The notes beneath the pieces are model-generated. The model was not told the origin of the DNA. It ran no database searches and worked only from the letters and a program-made list of their open reading frames with translations. A stretch of 10,958 nt of DNA from Bryobacterales bacterium (lineage in GTDB: Bacteria > Acidobacteriota > Terriglobia > Bryobacterales > Bryobacteraceae). This document shows, piece after piece, positions 1-7,362 of this stretch (position 1 is the stretch's first letter; each line of letters starts with the position of its first letter). The stretch spans positions 1 to 10,958 of the forward strand of contig JANXQZ010000291.1 of the NCBI GenBank assembly GCA_025353235.1, written 5' to 3'. The position numbers and the translations under genes were made by a program.

Positions 1-76
1 GCTTTGCCATCGGCGACGACATACACGTAGTTGCCTTGCGGGCCTTTCTGAATGGCCGAGGCAGGGACGATCACCG
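1..76. repeat. Fold-back inverted repeat, left arm (probable assembly or library chimera)
   Basis: Bases 1-76 are a perfect reverse complement of bases 140-215, with a 63-base spacer. The right arm is normal coding sequence of the adaptor gene (residues reading [15 protein letters not shown] and onward). The left arm is therefore that sequence in antisense, placed where the upstream part of the same gene should be. The adaptor-like reading resumes at base 76 ([11 protein letters not shown]), exactly where the match stops. This is the expected look of a fold-back chimera at a contig end. A true genomic inversion-duplication is possible but less likely. Confidence 0.9.
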
Positions 77-390
77 ACAATGCGCTTTTCCCGAACCAGT
101 TCGTCAACTGCCGCCTGCTCCTCGAAACCAGGCATGGCGCGGTGATCGTCCCTGCCTCGGCCATTCAGAAAGGCCCGCAAGGCAACTACGTGTATGTCGT
201 CGCCGATGGCAAAGCAACCGTTCGTCCCATCACTACCGGAACCGTGGAAGGCGACAACGTCGAGATCGCGCAAGGGCTCAAGGCCGACGAGATCATCGTG
301 ATCGAAGGACAAGACAAACTGCAGGATGGCAGCAAAGTGGATACGCGGGCACCGGGTGAAAAGCCCGTTAGGCGGAGGCGGGCGGCATGA
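76..390 (+). CDS. mdtA: RND efflux periplasmic adaptor (MdtA-like), C-terminal part only
   Basis: This is the C-terminal end of a membrane fusion protein (HlyD/MdtA family). Such proteins sit in the periplasm and join an RND pump to an outer-membrane channel. About 104 residues can be trusted. The run [20 protein letters not shown] followed by [19 protein letters not shown] is typical of the MdtA beta-barrel and membrane-proximal region, and the protein ends in a short basic tail (VRRRRAA). The 5' part is missing. An ATG at base 52 in this frame lies inside the fold-back arm and should not be taken as the start. The stop codon overlaps the mdtB start (ATGA, 387-390), which indicates translational coupling. 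The family call is firm; the MdtA subtype rests on the mdtB and mdtC neighbours. Confidence 0.85.
   Translation, partial: DNALFPNQFVNCRLLLETRHGAVIVPASAIQKGPQGNYVYVVADGKATVRPITTGTVEGDNVEIAQGLKADEIIVIEGQDKLQDGSKVDTRAPGEKPVRRRRAA
140..215. repeat. Fold-back inverted repeat, right arm (native copy)
   Basis: This is the native partner of the 1-76 arm, identical over 76 bases in inverted orientation. It lies inside the adaptor coding sequence and reads as conserved adaptor protein in the plus frame, so this copy is the original and the left arm is the derived one. Confidence 0.88.
374..378 (+). promoter_or_regulatory. Ribosome-binding site of mdtB
   Basis: A GGAGG core lies 8 bases before the ATG at 387, inside the last codons of the adaptor gene. 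It supports the 387 start of mdtB and the ATGA overlap. Confidence 0.7.
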
Positions 391-3300
391 ACCCTTCCCG
401 GCCGTTTATTCTGCGGCCGGTCGCGACCTCTCTGCTGATGGCCGGCATCCTGCTGGCAGGCTTCGTCGCGTACCGGCAGCTTCCCGTCTCGGCTTTGCCG
501 CAAGTCGACTACCCGACCATTCAAGTTCTTACTTTCTATCCGGGCGCGAGTCCGGAAGTGATGGCCTCGTCGGTTACAGCACCGCTCGAAAGGCAATTCG
601 GTCAAGTGCCAGGGCTGCAGCAGATGACCTCCACCAGCTCCTTTGGAAGCTCGGTTGTCATCCTGCAATTTTCTTTGGAGTTGAATATCGACATCGCCGA
701 GCAGGAGATCCAAGCCGCCATCAACGCTTCCGGCTCGTACCTGCCGCGCGACCTTCCGAATCCGCCCATCTACAGCAAGAGCAATCCTGCCGACGCGCCC
801 ATTCTCACCCTCGCGCTCACGTCTGAAACCTTGCCTCTCTCGAAAGTCGAAGACTACGCTGACACCACACTGGCACAGAAAATTTCGCAACTGCCCGGCG
901 TCGGGCTCGTAAGCATCAGCGGTGGCCAGCGTCCGGCCGTGCGCATCCAGGCGAACCCCACCGCGCTTGCGGCGTACAATCTCAGCCTGGAAGACCTGCG
1001 CCTAGCGATGGGCCAAGCCAACGTGAATCAGGCCAAGGGAAACATCGAGAGCCGGTCGCAGGCGTTCACCATCGGCGCCAACGACCAGTTGCTTTCGAGC
1101 AAGGACTATTCGCCCATCATCATCGCCTACCGCAACGGCTCGCCCGTGCGGGTTTCCGACGTTGCAGGTGTAATCGATTCGGCCGAGAACGTTCGCCAAG
1201 CGGCTTGGGTAAACACCACGCAGGCGGTCATTCTAAACATACAGCGGCAGCCCGGAGCCAACATCATCTCGGTGGTGGACAAAGTGGAGAAGTTGCTTCC
1301 GCAACTCAAGGCATCGCTGCCGAAAGCCGTCTCCGTTCAAGTGCTGACGGATCGGACCACAACCATCCGGGCCTCTGTCAAAGACGTTCAATTCGCGTTG
1401 TTGCTGACCATCGCGCTGGTGGTCATGGTCATCTTTCTGTTTCTGCGAAATCTGTCCGCCACGGTCATTCCGAGCGTGGCCGTGCCTCTCTCCATCGTTG
1501 GGACTTTTGGCGTGATGTACCTGCTCGGCTACAGCCTCAACAATCTGTCACTGATGGCTCTCACCATCTCCACCGGCTTCGTGGTGGATGATGCGATCGT
1601 GATGATCGAGAACATCTCGCGCTATATCGAACAGGGGGAGTCGCCGCTTCAGGCCGCGCTCAAAGGCTCTGAGCAAATCGGATTCACCATCGTGTCGCTG
1701 ACGGTTTCCCTCATCGCGGTGCTGATCCCGCTGCTCTTCATGGGCGACATTGTGGGACGTCTGTTCCGCGAGTTCGCCGTTACGCTGGCAGTTACCATTC
1801 TCGTCTCGGCGGTGGTCTCGCTCACCCTCACGCCCATGATGTCCGCCTTGCTGCTGAAGCATCGTCCGGTCTCCCAGGAAGGTTGGTTCTACCGCGTGTC
1901 CGAGCGGTTCTTCGAGTGGGTGATCGCCCGCTATGACACCAGCCTGCGCTGGGTTCTCCGCCATCAGCCGCTCACGCTCGCAGTCACTGTTGCCACCCTG
2001 GTTGCCACGCTCTGGCTCTACATCATCGTTCCAAAAGGGTTCTTTCCGGTCCAAGACACCGGCGTGATTCTAGGAATTTCGGAATCCCGCGAGACGGTCT
2101 CGTTCTCTTCGATGACATCATTGCAGAAGTCGCTTGCCACGGTTATCCTCAAGGACCCGGATGTGGAAAGCCTCTCCTCTTTCATCGGCATCGACGGCAC
2201 CAATGCAACCATCAACACCGGCCGCATTCAGATCAACCTGAAGCCGCTGGACGACCGCAGCGCGAATGCGTCCGACATCATCCGTCGCTTACAGCCCAAG
2301 GTGGCCGCCGTGGATGGCATCACGCTTTACATGCAGCCCGTTCAAGATCTCACGGTTGAGGATCGTGTGGCCCGCACTCAATATCAATACAGCATTGAGG
2401 ATGCGGACGCGGCGGAATTGGCGGTCTGGGCCCCACGCCTGGTCCACAAATTGCAAACGATGCCGCAGTTGAGCGACGTGGCCAGCGATCAGCAGACAGG
2501 CGGTCTGCAAGCGGAACTGGTAATCGACCGCGACACGGCGTCGAGATTTGGAATCACTCCGCAGATGATCGACGATACGCTGTACGACGCCTTCGGGCAA
2601 CGGCAGGTCTCCACGATTTTCACGCAGCTCAATCAATACCACGTGGTGCTCGAAGTGGAGCCGAAATTCCAGCGCTCGCCCGATTCGCTGAAATCAATCT
2701 TCGTTCAATCGTCAACGGGACAGCAGGTTCCGCTCAGCGAGATCACTAGGTTCGAGGAGTATAAGAGTCCGCTCGCGATCACGCACCAGGGACAATTTCC
2801 GGTGGTCACGCTTTCGTTCAACTTGGCTCCCGGCGAGTCCCTTGGCGCAGCCGTGAAGGTGATTCACCAAGCAGAAACCGAGATCGGATTCCCGGCCAGC
2901 ATTCAAGCCAAGTTCGAAGGCACCGCGGCAGCTTTTCAAAACTCGCTGGCGAACGAGCCCGTGTTGATTCTAGCTGCGCTAGTCACTGTCTATATTGTTC
3001 TAGGTGTTCTCTACGAGAGCTATATCCATCCCATCACGATTCTCTCTACGCTGCCATCCGCAGGAGTGGGCGCCATCGTAGCCCTACTGATCACGAAGAC
3101 TCCGCTGGGGGTTATCTCACTGATTGGAATCATACTGCTGATCGGCATTGTGAAGAAGAACGCCATCATGATGATCGACTTTGCGCTGGAGGCCGAGCGC
3201 ACCGAGGGCAAGTCTCCCGACGAATCCATCTATCAAGCATGCCTGCTGCGCTTCCGGCCCATCATGATGACGACGATGGCCGCGCTGCTAGGGGCAGTCC

Positions 3301-3494
3301 CGCTAGCCCTGGGAACCGGAACCGGCTCCGAACTGCGCCGTCCGCTAGGCATCACGATTATCGGAGGATTAATCTTCAGCCAAGTGCTGACTCTCTACAC
3401 GACGCCCGTAATCTATCTCTTCTTCGACCGCTTAGCCGTCCGGCTCCGAAACCTCCGCGCCCCCAGTCCGTTACAGGTCCAAACCGAGCCATGA
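387..3494 (+). CDS. mdtB: RND multidrug efflux pump inner-membrane subunit, MdtB-like
   Basis: This is a complete 1035-residue AcrB/AcrD/AcrF (HAE-1 type) transporter that exports small molecules by proton exchange. E. coli MdtB is about 1040 residues. The N-terminus has [14 protein letters not shown] and then [16 protein letters not shown], which match MdtB rather than MdtC (VAPLPQV). The layout is TM1 near residues 10-30, a first periplasmic porter/docking region to about 335, TM2-TM6 near 336-490, TM7 near 527-547, a second periplasmic region to about 857, and TM8-TM12 to the end. The proton-relay residues are present: D401-D402 in TM4 (GFVVDDAIV) and K924 in TM10 ([11 protein letters not shown]). 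MdtB normally forms a mixed trimer with MdtC. The gene is coupled to mdtA by ATGA and itself ends in ATGA (3491-3494), but mdtC now lies 769 bases further on because of the inserted transposase element. Confidence 0.95.
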   Translation: MNPSRPFILRPVATSLLMAGILLAGFVAYRQLPVSALPQVDYPTIQVLTFYPGASPEVMASSVTAPLERQFGQVPGLQQMTSTSSFGSSVVILQFSLELNIDIAEQEIQAAINASGSYLPRDLPNPPIYSKSNPADAPILTLALTSETLPLSKVEDYADTTLAQKISQLPGVGLVSISGGQRPAVRIQANPTALAAYNLSLEDLRLAMGQANVNQAKGNIESRSQAFTIGANDQLLSSKDYSPIIIAYRNGSPVRVSDVAGVIDSAENVRQAAWVNTTQAVILNIQRQPGANIISVVDKVEKLLPQLKASLPKAVSVQVLTDRTTTIRASVKDVQFALLLTIALVVMVIFLFLRNLSATVIPSVAVPLSIVGTFGVMYLLGYSLNNLSLMALTISTGFVVDDAIVMIENISRYIEQGESPLQAALKGSEQIGFTIVSLTVSLIAVLIPLLFMGDIVGRLFREFAVTLAVTILVSAVVSLTLTPMMSALLLKHRPVSQEGWFYRVSERFFEWVIARYDTSLRWVLRHQPLTLAVTVATLVATLWLYIIVPKGFFPVQDTGVILGISESRETVSFSSMTSLQKSLATVILKDPDVESLSSFIGIDGTNATINTGRIQINLKPLDDRSANASDIIRRLQPKVAAVDGITLYMQPVQDLTVEDRVARTQYQYSIEDADAAELAVWAPRLVHKLQTMPQLSDVASDQQTGGLQAELVIDRDTASRFGITPQMIDDTLYDAFGQRQVSTIFTQLNQYHVVLEVEPKFQRSPDSLKSIFVQSSTGQQVPLSEITRFEEYKSPLAITHQGQFPVVTLSFNLAPGESLGAAVKVIHQAETEIGFPASIQAKFEGTAAAFQNSLANEPVLILAALVTVYIVLGVLYESYIHPITILSTLPSAGVGAIVALLITKTPLGVISLIGIILLIGIVKKNAIMMIDFALEAERTEGKSPDESIYQACLLRFRPIMMTTMAALLGAVPLALGTGTGSELRRPLGITIIGGLIFSQVLTLYTTPVIYLFFDRLAVRLRNLRAPSPLQVQTEP

Positions 3495-3550
3495 TTTACA
3501 GACTGGGCACAGCCTTCAGACTGCGCACCATTTACAAATCATCTACCAAC

Positions 3551-3595
3551 TGTGGGGCAGCCAATCCTGGCTGCAGCCGCCTTTCAGGCGGCTTC
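3551..3595. repeat. REP-like arm, left (two tandem hairpins)
   Basis: The arm holds two adjacent palindromes. The first, at 3558-3573, has a 6-bp stem CAGCCA/TGGCTG with a 4-base loop. The second, at 3575-3593, has an 8-bp stem AGCCGCCT/AGGCGGCT with a TTC loop. A G-rich leader (GTGGGG) precedes the first hairpin, in the position of the conserved foot tetranucleotide of known REPs. The arm is identical, inverted, to 4186-4230. The transposase stop codon (3584-3586) falls in the second hairpin. Confidence 0.9.
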
Positions 3596-4138
3596 GGTCA
3601 TACTGGCACTAGACCAACGAAACTCCTCAGCACTGGCCACCAACCCCGCCTTTACCGGATTCTGCTCAATATAGTTCTGAATCCCCGCAAACTCCACCTG
3701 AGACCTAACCAAATGGTCATAGCTCTCATCCTGCCAAAACGGTTTTCCGCTAACCCCCAAGACCTTATTAGCTTGGTGAGCAGTAAACCCCTTCAAAGGC
3801 CCCAGCCACTTAGTGGAGCTGACATGCGGCGTCACAAGCATATGGACGTGGTTAGGCATAACGACAAACGAGTGCAGCTGATACCTTTGAAATCTTCGAT
3901 CCCCAGCCTGCAAAGCCCCAACAACCAACTCCGCAATCTCTGGCCGCCGCAGAAAAAACGGGCCAGAGTCAGCTGTGTCCAGAAGTCGATCCATAGCCAC
4001 GAACGCCCTGCCAGCCGTGCTAAGCGGATCCGGAGCAAATACTCGATTAACCGGCAAACTTCCATGCAGGCGGAAAGTGACAAACAGAGCTTCCCCTACT
4101 ACATCCCAATGCGGCAACCGACGTTCGTAATGCTTCAT
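3584..4138 (-). CDS. REP-associated tyrosine transposase (RAYT, Y1_Tnp / IS200-like family)
   Basis: This is a 184-residue single-strand DNA transposase of the HUH class, which would cut and join REP hairpins through a tyrosine-DNA link. Numbering from the chosen start, the HUH metal-binding motif is H97 and H99 in MPNHVHMLV (codons near 3842-3850). The catalytic tyrosine is probably Y156 in NYIEQNPVKAGLV (codon 3671-3673), the usual RAYT signature. The N-terminal HWDVVGEALFVTFRL and the central GKPFWQDESYDHLVR are also typical of the family. The start is set at ATG 4138, giving normal RAYT length. The frame stays open back to ATG 4279, but that would read through the right repeat arm and into mdtC, so it is unlikely. 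No clear ribosome-binding site is seen. The gene is antisense to the pump operon, and its last codons lie in the left arm. No frameshift or lost catalytic residue is visible, so it may be active. Confidence 0.9.
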   Translation of the reverse strand: MKHYERRLPHWDVVGEALFVTFRLHGSLPVNRVFAPDPLSTAGRAFVAMDRLLDTADSGPFFLRRPEIAELVVGALQAGDRRFQRYQLHSFVVMPNHVHMLVTPHVSSTKWLGPLKGFTAHQANKVLGVSGKPFWQDESYDHLVRSQVEFAGIQNYIEQNPVKAGLVASAEEFRWSSASMTEAA

Positions 4139-4185
4139 CCCATGATGTTGTGGTGGAACCGCAGCGATGTTCTCAAAGTTACTAA

Positions 4186-4230
4186 GAAGCCGCCTGAAAG
4201 GCGGCTGCAGCCAGGATTGGCTGCCCCACA
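4186..4230. repeat. REP-like arm, right (two tandem hairpins)
   Basis: This is a perfect inverted copy of 3551-3595. It carries the same two hairpins in reverse order: AGCCGCCT-GAA-AGGCGGCT, then CAGCCA-GGAT-TGGCTG. It lies upstream of the transposase ATG, so it would be in the transposase leader if transcription starts outside the element. The 100% identity over 45 bases suggests recent mobility or strong constraint. Confidence 0.9.
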
Positions 4231-4263
4231 AGTGCTCATAAAGAACAGGTAAGCAAGAAAAAG

Positions 4264-7200
4264 ATGAGCATTTCTGCACCCTTCATTCATCGACCCGTAG
4301 CCACCTCGCTCCTCACTGCAGGTCTCGCTCTCGCCGGCGGCATCGCATACACCTTCCTCCCCGTAGCCCCACTCCCCCAAGTCGAATTCCCCACCATCCA
4401 AGTATCCGCAGGCCTCCCCGGGGCCAGTCCGGAAACCATGGCATCCTCCGTAGCCACCCCACTCGAACGGCAATTCGGACGCATCGCAGGCGTCACCGAG
4501 ATGACCTCCAGCAGCCAACTCGGGTCCACCGGCATCGTCCTGCAATTCGACCTCAACCGCAACATCGACTCCGCCGCCCGAGACGTCCAAGCCGCCATCA
4601 ACGCCGCCCGCAGCCAGCTTCCCGCCAACCTGCCGAGCAACCCCAGCTACCGGAAAGTGAATCCTTCCGACGCGCCCATCATGATCCTGGCGCTCACTTC
4701 TAACACGTATGACGCTGCCCGCATGTACGACGCGGCAGACTCCATCCTGGCCCAAAAACTCGCCCAAATTCAAGGCGTCGGCCAAGTCAGCGTCGGAGGC
4801 GGTGCCAAGCCAGCGGTACGAGTCCAGGTGAACCCGTCCGTCCTGAACAGCTACGGCGTAGGCACGGCACAAATCCGTCTAGCCCTCAATGCGGCCAATG
4901 CAAACCGTCCGGTCGGATCGCTCGTCGACCTCACAAATACCTGGGCCATCGACACCACCGACCAAATCAACAAGGCTGAAGATTATAAGAAGCTGATCGT
5001 CGGCTACCATCTCGGAGCAGCCGTCCGCCTCAGCGACGTCGCAACCGTCGAGGACTCCGTCGAGGACCGCCGCAACGCTGGCTCGTCCGATGGTAAGCGC
5101 GCCGTTTTGATCATTCTTTTCCGCCAGCCCGGCGCCAACATGATCGATACGGTGGACCGCGTGTACCAACTCCTTCCGCGCCTCCGCGCTTCCATCCCGC
5201 CCGCCATCAACCTGGAGGTCGTACTCGACCGGACCACAACCATCCGAGCTTCCATCTCCGACGTGCAGTTCACCTTGATGCTCTCCATCGCTCTGGTAAT
5301 CATGGTGGTGTTCCTGTTTCTGCGCAACGGCTGGGCCACCATCATCCCGAGCGTGGCGGTTCCGCTCTCGCTCCTGGGCACGTTCGGAGTCATGTACCTG
5401 GTCGGGTACAGCTTGGACAACCTTTCCCTGATGGCCCTTACTATCTCTACCGGCTTCGTTGTCGATGACGCCATTGTCGTGATCGAGAACATTTCCCGCT
5501 ATCTCGAAGAAGGCTTAACCCCGCTCGCGGCCGCCTTAAAAGGCTCGAAGGAAATCGGCTTCACCGTGCTCTCGATGAGCACTTCGCTTGTGGCCGTTTT
5601 CATTCCCATTCTGCTCATGGGCGGAATCGTCGGGCGCCTCTTCCGCGAGTTCGCCGTAACCCTGGCCGTCGCCATCGCGGTCTCGCTGGTGGTCTCGCTC
5701 ACAACCACTCCGATGATGTGCGCGAAGTTTCTCCAGTCGCAACACAATCGGAAACACGGCCCGCTCTACAATGCAACGGAACGCTTTTTTGACTGGGTGT
5801 TGAAGGGCTACGAACGAAGCCTCACCATCGTTCTCAAGCACCCGCAATTCACGCTGGCCGTAACGCTGGTCACCATTGCCGTGAACGTTTTTCTGTTCAT
5901 CATCGTTCCCAAGGGGTTCTTCCCGCAGCAGGATACCGGGCGCATGGGAGGCTCCATCGTGGGCGACCAGGATATTTCTTTCACCGCGATGCGCGAAAAG
6001 CTTTCGCAGTTCATCACCATCGTGAAGGCCGATCCCGCAGTGGATCACGTCACCGGCTTCACCGGCGGCGGCACCGCGAACCGCGGCAACATGTTCGTTC
6101 AATTGAAACCTCTAGACGAAAGGAAGATCAGCGTAGACGCGGTGATCGCCCGCCTCCGCCCCAAGCTGGCCGCCATCCCCGCAGCGACGTTATTCCTGCA
6201 GGCCGTGCAGGATGTCCGCGTGGGCGGGCGAGGCGGAAATGCTCAGTATCAATACACTTTGCGCGGGGACAGCTTCCGCGACCTCGGAACTTTCTCGCAG
6301 AAGCTCCTCGCCCAAATGCGCAAGATGCCCGAAATTCGCGATGCCAATTCCGACCAGCAAAGCAAGGGACTGCAACTCTCGCTGTCGATCGATCGCGATA
6401 CCGCTTCCCGCTTGGGAGTCTCTCCGCAACTGATGGACGATGCTCTCTACGACGCTTTTGGCCAGCGCCAAGTCTCTACCATCTACACGCCGCTCAATCA
6501 GTATCACGTCGTGATGGAAGTGCAGCTTCCCTTTCAGGCGAATCCCGACGCGCTCCAGAATATTTACGTGAAGAGCAAGACCGGAGCCGAAGTCCCTCTC
6601 AGCACTTTCGCTCAATATAAGCCGACCAACACATCCCTGGCGGTAAATCATCAAAGCCAGTTTCCGTCCATCACTCTTTCCTTCAATCTTGGACCTGGCG
6701 TGGCTTTAGGCGACGCTGTGGATGCGATTGACAATGTGGAGCGGGACATTGGAATGCCTTCGACGATCACAGGCAGCTTTCAAGGGACGGCTCAGGCCTA
6801 CCAATCGTCGCTCGCCAGCGAGCCGGTTCTGATTCTAGCGGCGCTGATCACGGTCTACATCGTGCTTGGTATTCTCTACGAAAGCTTCATTCACCCGATC
6901 ACGATTCTCTCCACTCTGCCGTCCGCCGGCGTAGGCGCGCTGCTGGCTCTGTTGATCTGCAAAGTGGAGCTGAGCGTCATCGCCATGATTGGAATCATCC
7001 TCTTGATCGGCATCGTGAAGAAGAACGCGATCATGATGATCGACTTCGCGCTCGATGCCGAACGCAAGGGTCACATGTCGTCCCGCGACGCCATCTTTCA
7101 AGCGTGCATGTTGCGCTTCCGCCCGATCATCATGACCACCATGGCCGCGCTGCTGGGCGGCATTCCGCTGGCGATTGGAGGCGGAACGGGCGCTGAATTA

Positions 7201-7362
7201 CGTCGTCCTCTCGGCATCACAATTGTCGGCGGCCTGATCGTCAGCCAAATGATGACACTCTATACGACGCCGGTCATCTACTTATATCTGGACCGCTTCC
7301 GCCTCTGGGCCTCGAACCGATTCGGCCGGGGCGCGACGGAATATGCGGACTCGACATTATGA
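4264..7362 (+). CDS. mdtC: RND multidrug efflux pump inner-membrane subunit, MdtC-like
   Basis: This is a complete 1032-residue HAE-1 RND transporter (E. coli MdtC is about 1025 residues). It is assigned to MdtC by [11 protein letters not shown], then LPVAPLPQVEFPTIQVSAGL and PGASPETMASSVATPLER, which follow MdtC rather than MdtB. The proton-relay residues are D401-D402 ([21 protein letters not shown]) in TM4 and K920 ([14 protein letters not shown]) in TM10. The fold is twelve membrane helices with two large periplasmic regions, near residues 30-335 and 550-855. It should assemble with MdtB as the heterotrimeric pump. The start at 4264 gives the normal N-terminus. Only a weak AGG sits 14 bases upstream, so initiation may be poor since the transposase element split it from mdtB. 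The first ~400 bases are unusually C-rich on this strand. The stop overlaps the lipase start (ATGA, 7359-7362). Confidence 0.95.
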   Translation: MSISAPFIHRPVATSLLTAGLALAGGIAYTFLPVAPLPQVEFPTIQVSAGLPGASPETMASSVATPLERQFGRIAGVTEMTSSSQLGSTGIVLQFDLNRNIDSAARDVQAAINAARSQLPANLPSNPSYRKVNPSDAPIMILALTSNTYDAARMYDAADSILAQKLAQIQGVGQVSVGGGAKPAVRVQVNPSVLNSYGVGTAQIRLALNAANANRPVGSLVDLTNTWAIDTTDQINKAEDYKKLIVGYHLGAAVRLSDVATVEDSVEDRRNAGSSDGKRAVLIILFRQPGANMIDTVDRVYQLLPRLRASIPPAINLEVVLDRTTTIRASISDVQFTLMLSIALVIMVVFLFLRNGWATIIPSVAVPLSLLGTFGVMYLVGYSLDNLSLMALTISTGFVVDDAIVVIENISRYLEEGLTPLAAALKGSKEIGFTVLSMSTSLVAVFIPILLMGGIVGRLFREFAVTLAVAIAVSLVVSLTTTPMMCAKFLQSQHNRKHGPLYNATERFFDWVLKGYERSLTIVLKHPQFTLAVTLVTIAVNVFLFIIVPKGFFPQQDTGRMGGSIVGDQDISFTAMREKLSQFITIVKADPAVDHVTGFTGGGTANRGNMFVQLKPLDERKISVDAVIARLRPKLAAIPAATLFLQAVQDVRVGGRGGNAQYQYTLRGDSFRDLGTFSQKLLAQMRKMPEIRDANSDQQSKGLQLSLSIDRDTASRLGVSPQLMDDALYDAFGQRQVSTIYTPLNQYHVVMEVQLPFQANPDALQNIYVKSKTGAEVPLSTFAQYKPTNTSLAVNHQSQFPSITLSFNLGPGVALGDAVDAIDNVERDIGMPSTITGSFQGTAQAYQSSLASEPVLILAALITVYIVLGILYESFIHPITILSTLPSAGVGALLALLICKVELSVIAMIGIILLIGIVKKNAIMMIDFALDAERKGHMSSRDAIFQACMLRFRPIIMTTMAALLGGIPLAIGGGTGAELRRPLGITIVGGLIVSQMMTLYTTPVIYLYLDRFRLWASNRFGRGATEYADSTL

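Larger units (their letters stand above)
3551..4230 (-). mobile_element. REPtron: RAYT transposase gene between inverted REP arms
   Basis: This is a 680-base unit bounded by perfect 45-base inverted arms (3551-3595 and 4186-4230) that encloses a Y1-type transposase on the minus strand. Known REP-associated tyrosine transposases (RAYTs) are commonly flanked by inverted REP palindromes, which the enzyme binds and nicks as single strands. The unit lies between mdtB and mdtC. It leaves 56 bases after the mdtB stop and 33 bases before the mdtC ATG outside the arms. I see no target-site duplication (left flank ends ACCAAC, right flank begins AGTGCT), in line with HUH chemistry. The element boundaries are taken as the outer ends of the arms and could be slightly different. 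Confidence 0.85.

Noticed and set aside
52..75. ATG at 52 as the start of a short adaptor gene
   Set aside because: It lies inside the fold-back arm, which is antisense adaptor sequence, and the family-like residues only begin at base 76.
186..890. Minus-strand open frame of 234 codons opposite mdtA and mdtB
   Set aside because: It is antisense to two well-supported pump genes and has low-complexity, Arg-rich composition typical of a shadow frame.
3239..4252. Long plus-strand open frame of 337 codons over the mdtB end and the transposase
   Set aside because: Its first part is a shifted frame of mdtB and the rest is antisense to the RAYT gene; the protein shows no recognisable domain. Only the coupling idea from 3491 is kept, as a finding.
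4139..4279. Longer transposase start at 4279
   Set aside because: It would read through the right REP arm and overlap the mdtC start; the extra 47 residues show no family similarity, while ATG 4138 gives normal RAYT length.
4135..4872. Minus-strand open frame of 245 codons opposite the mdtC start
   Set aside because: It has a Gly-rich shadow composition opposite conserved RND sequence and no domain is visible.
387..7362. Long direct similarity between mdtB and mdtC as a DNA repeat
   Set aside because: The shared stretches (for example around 1355 and 5230) are explained by the two genes being paralogous RND subunits.
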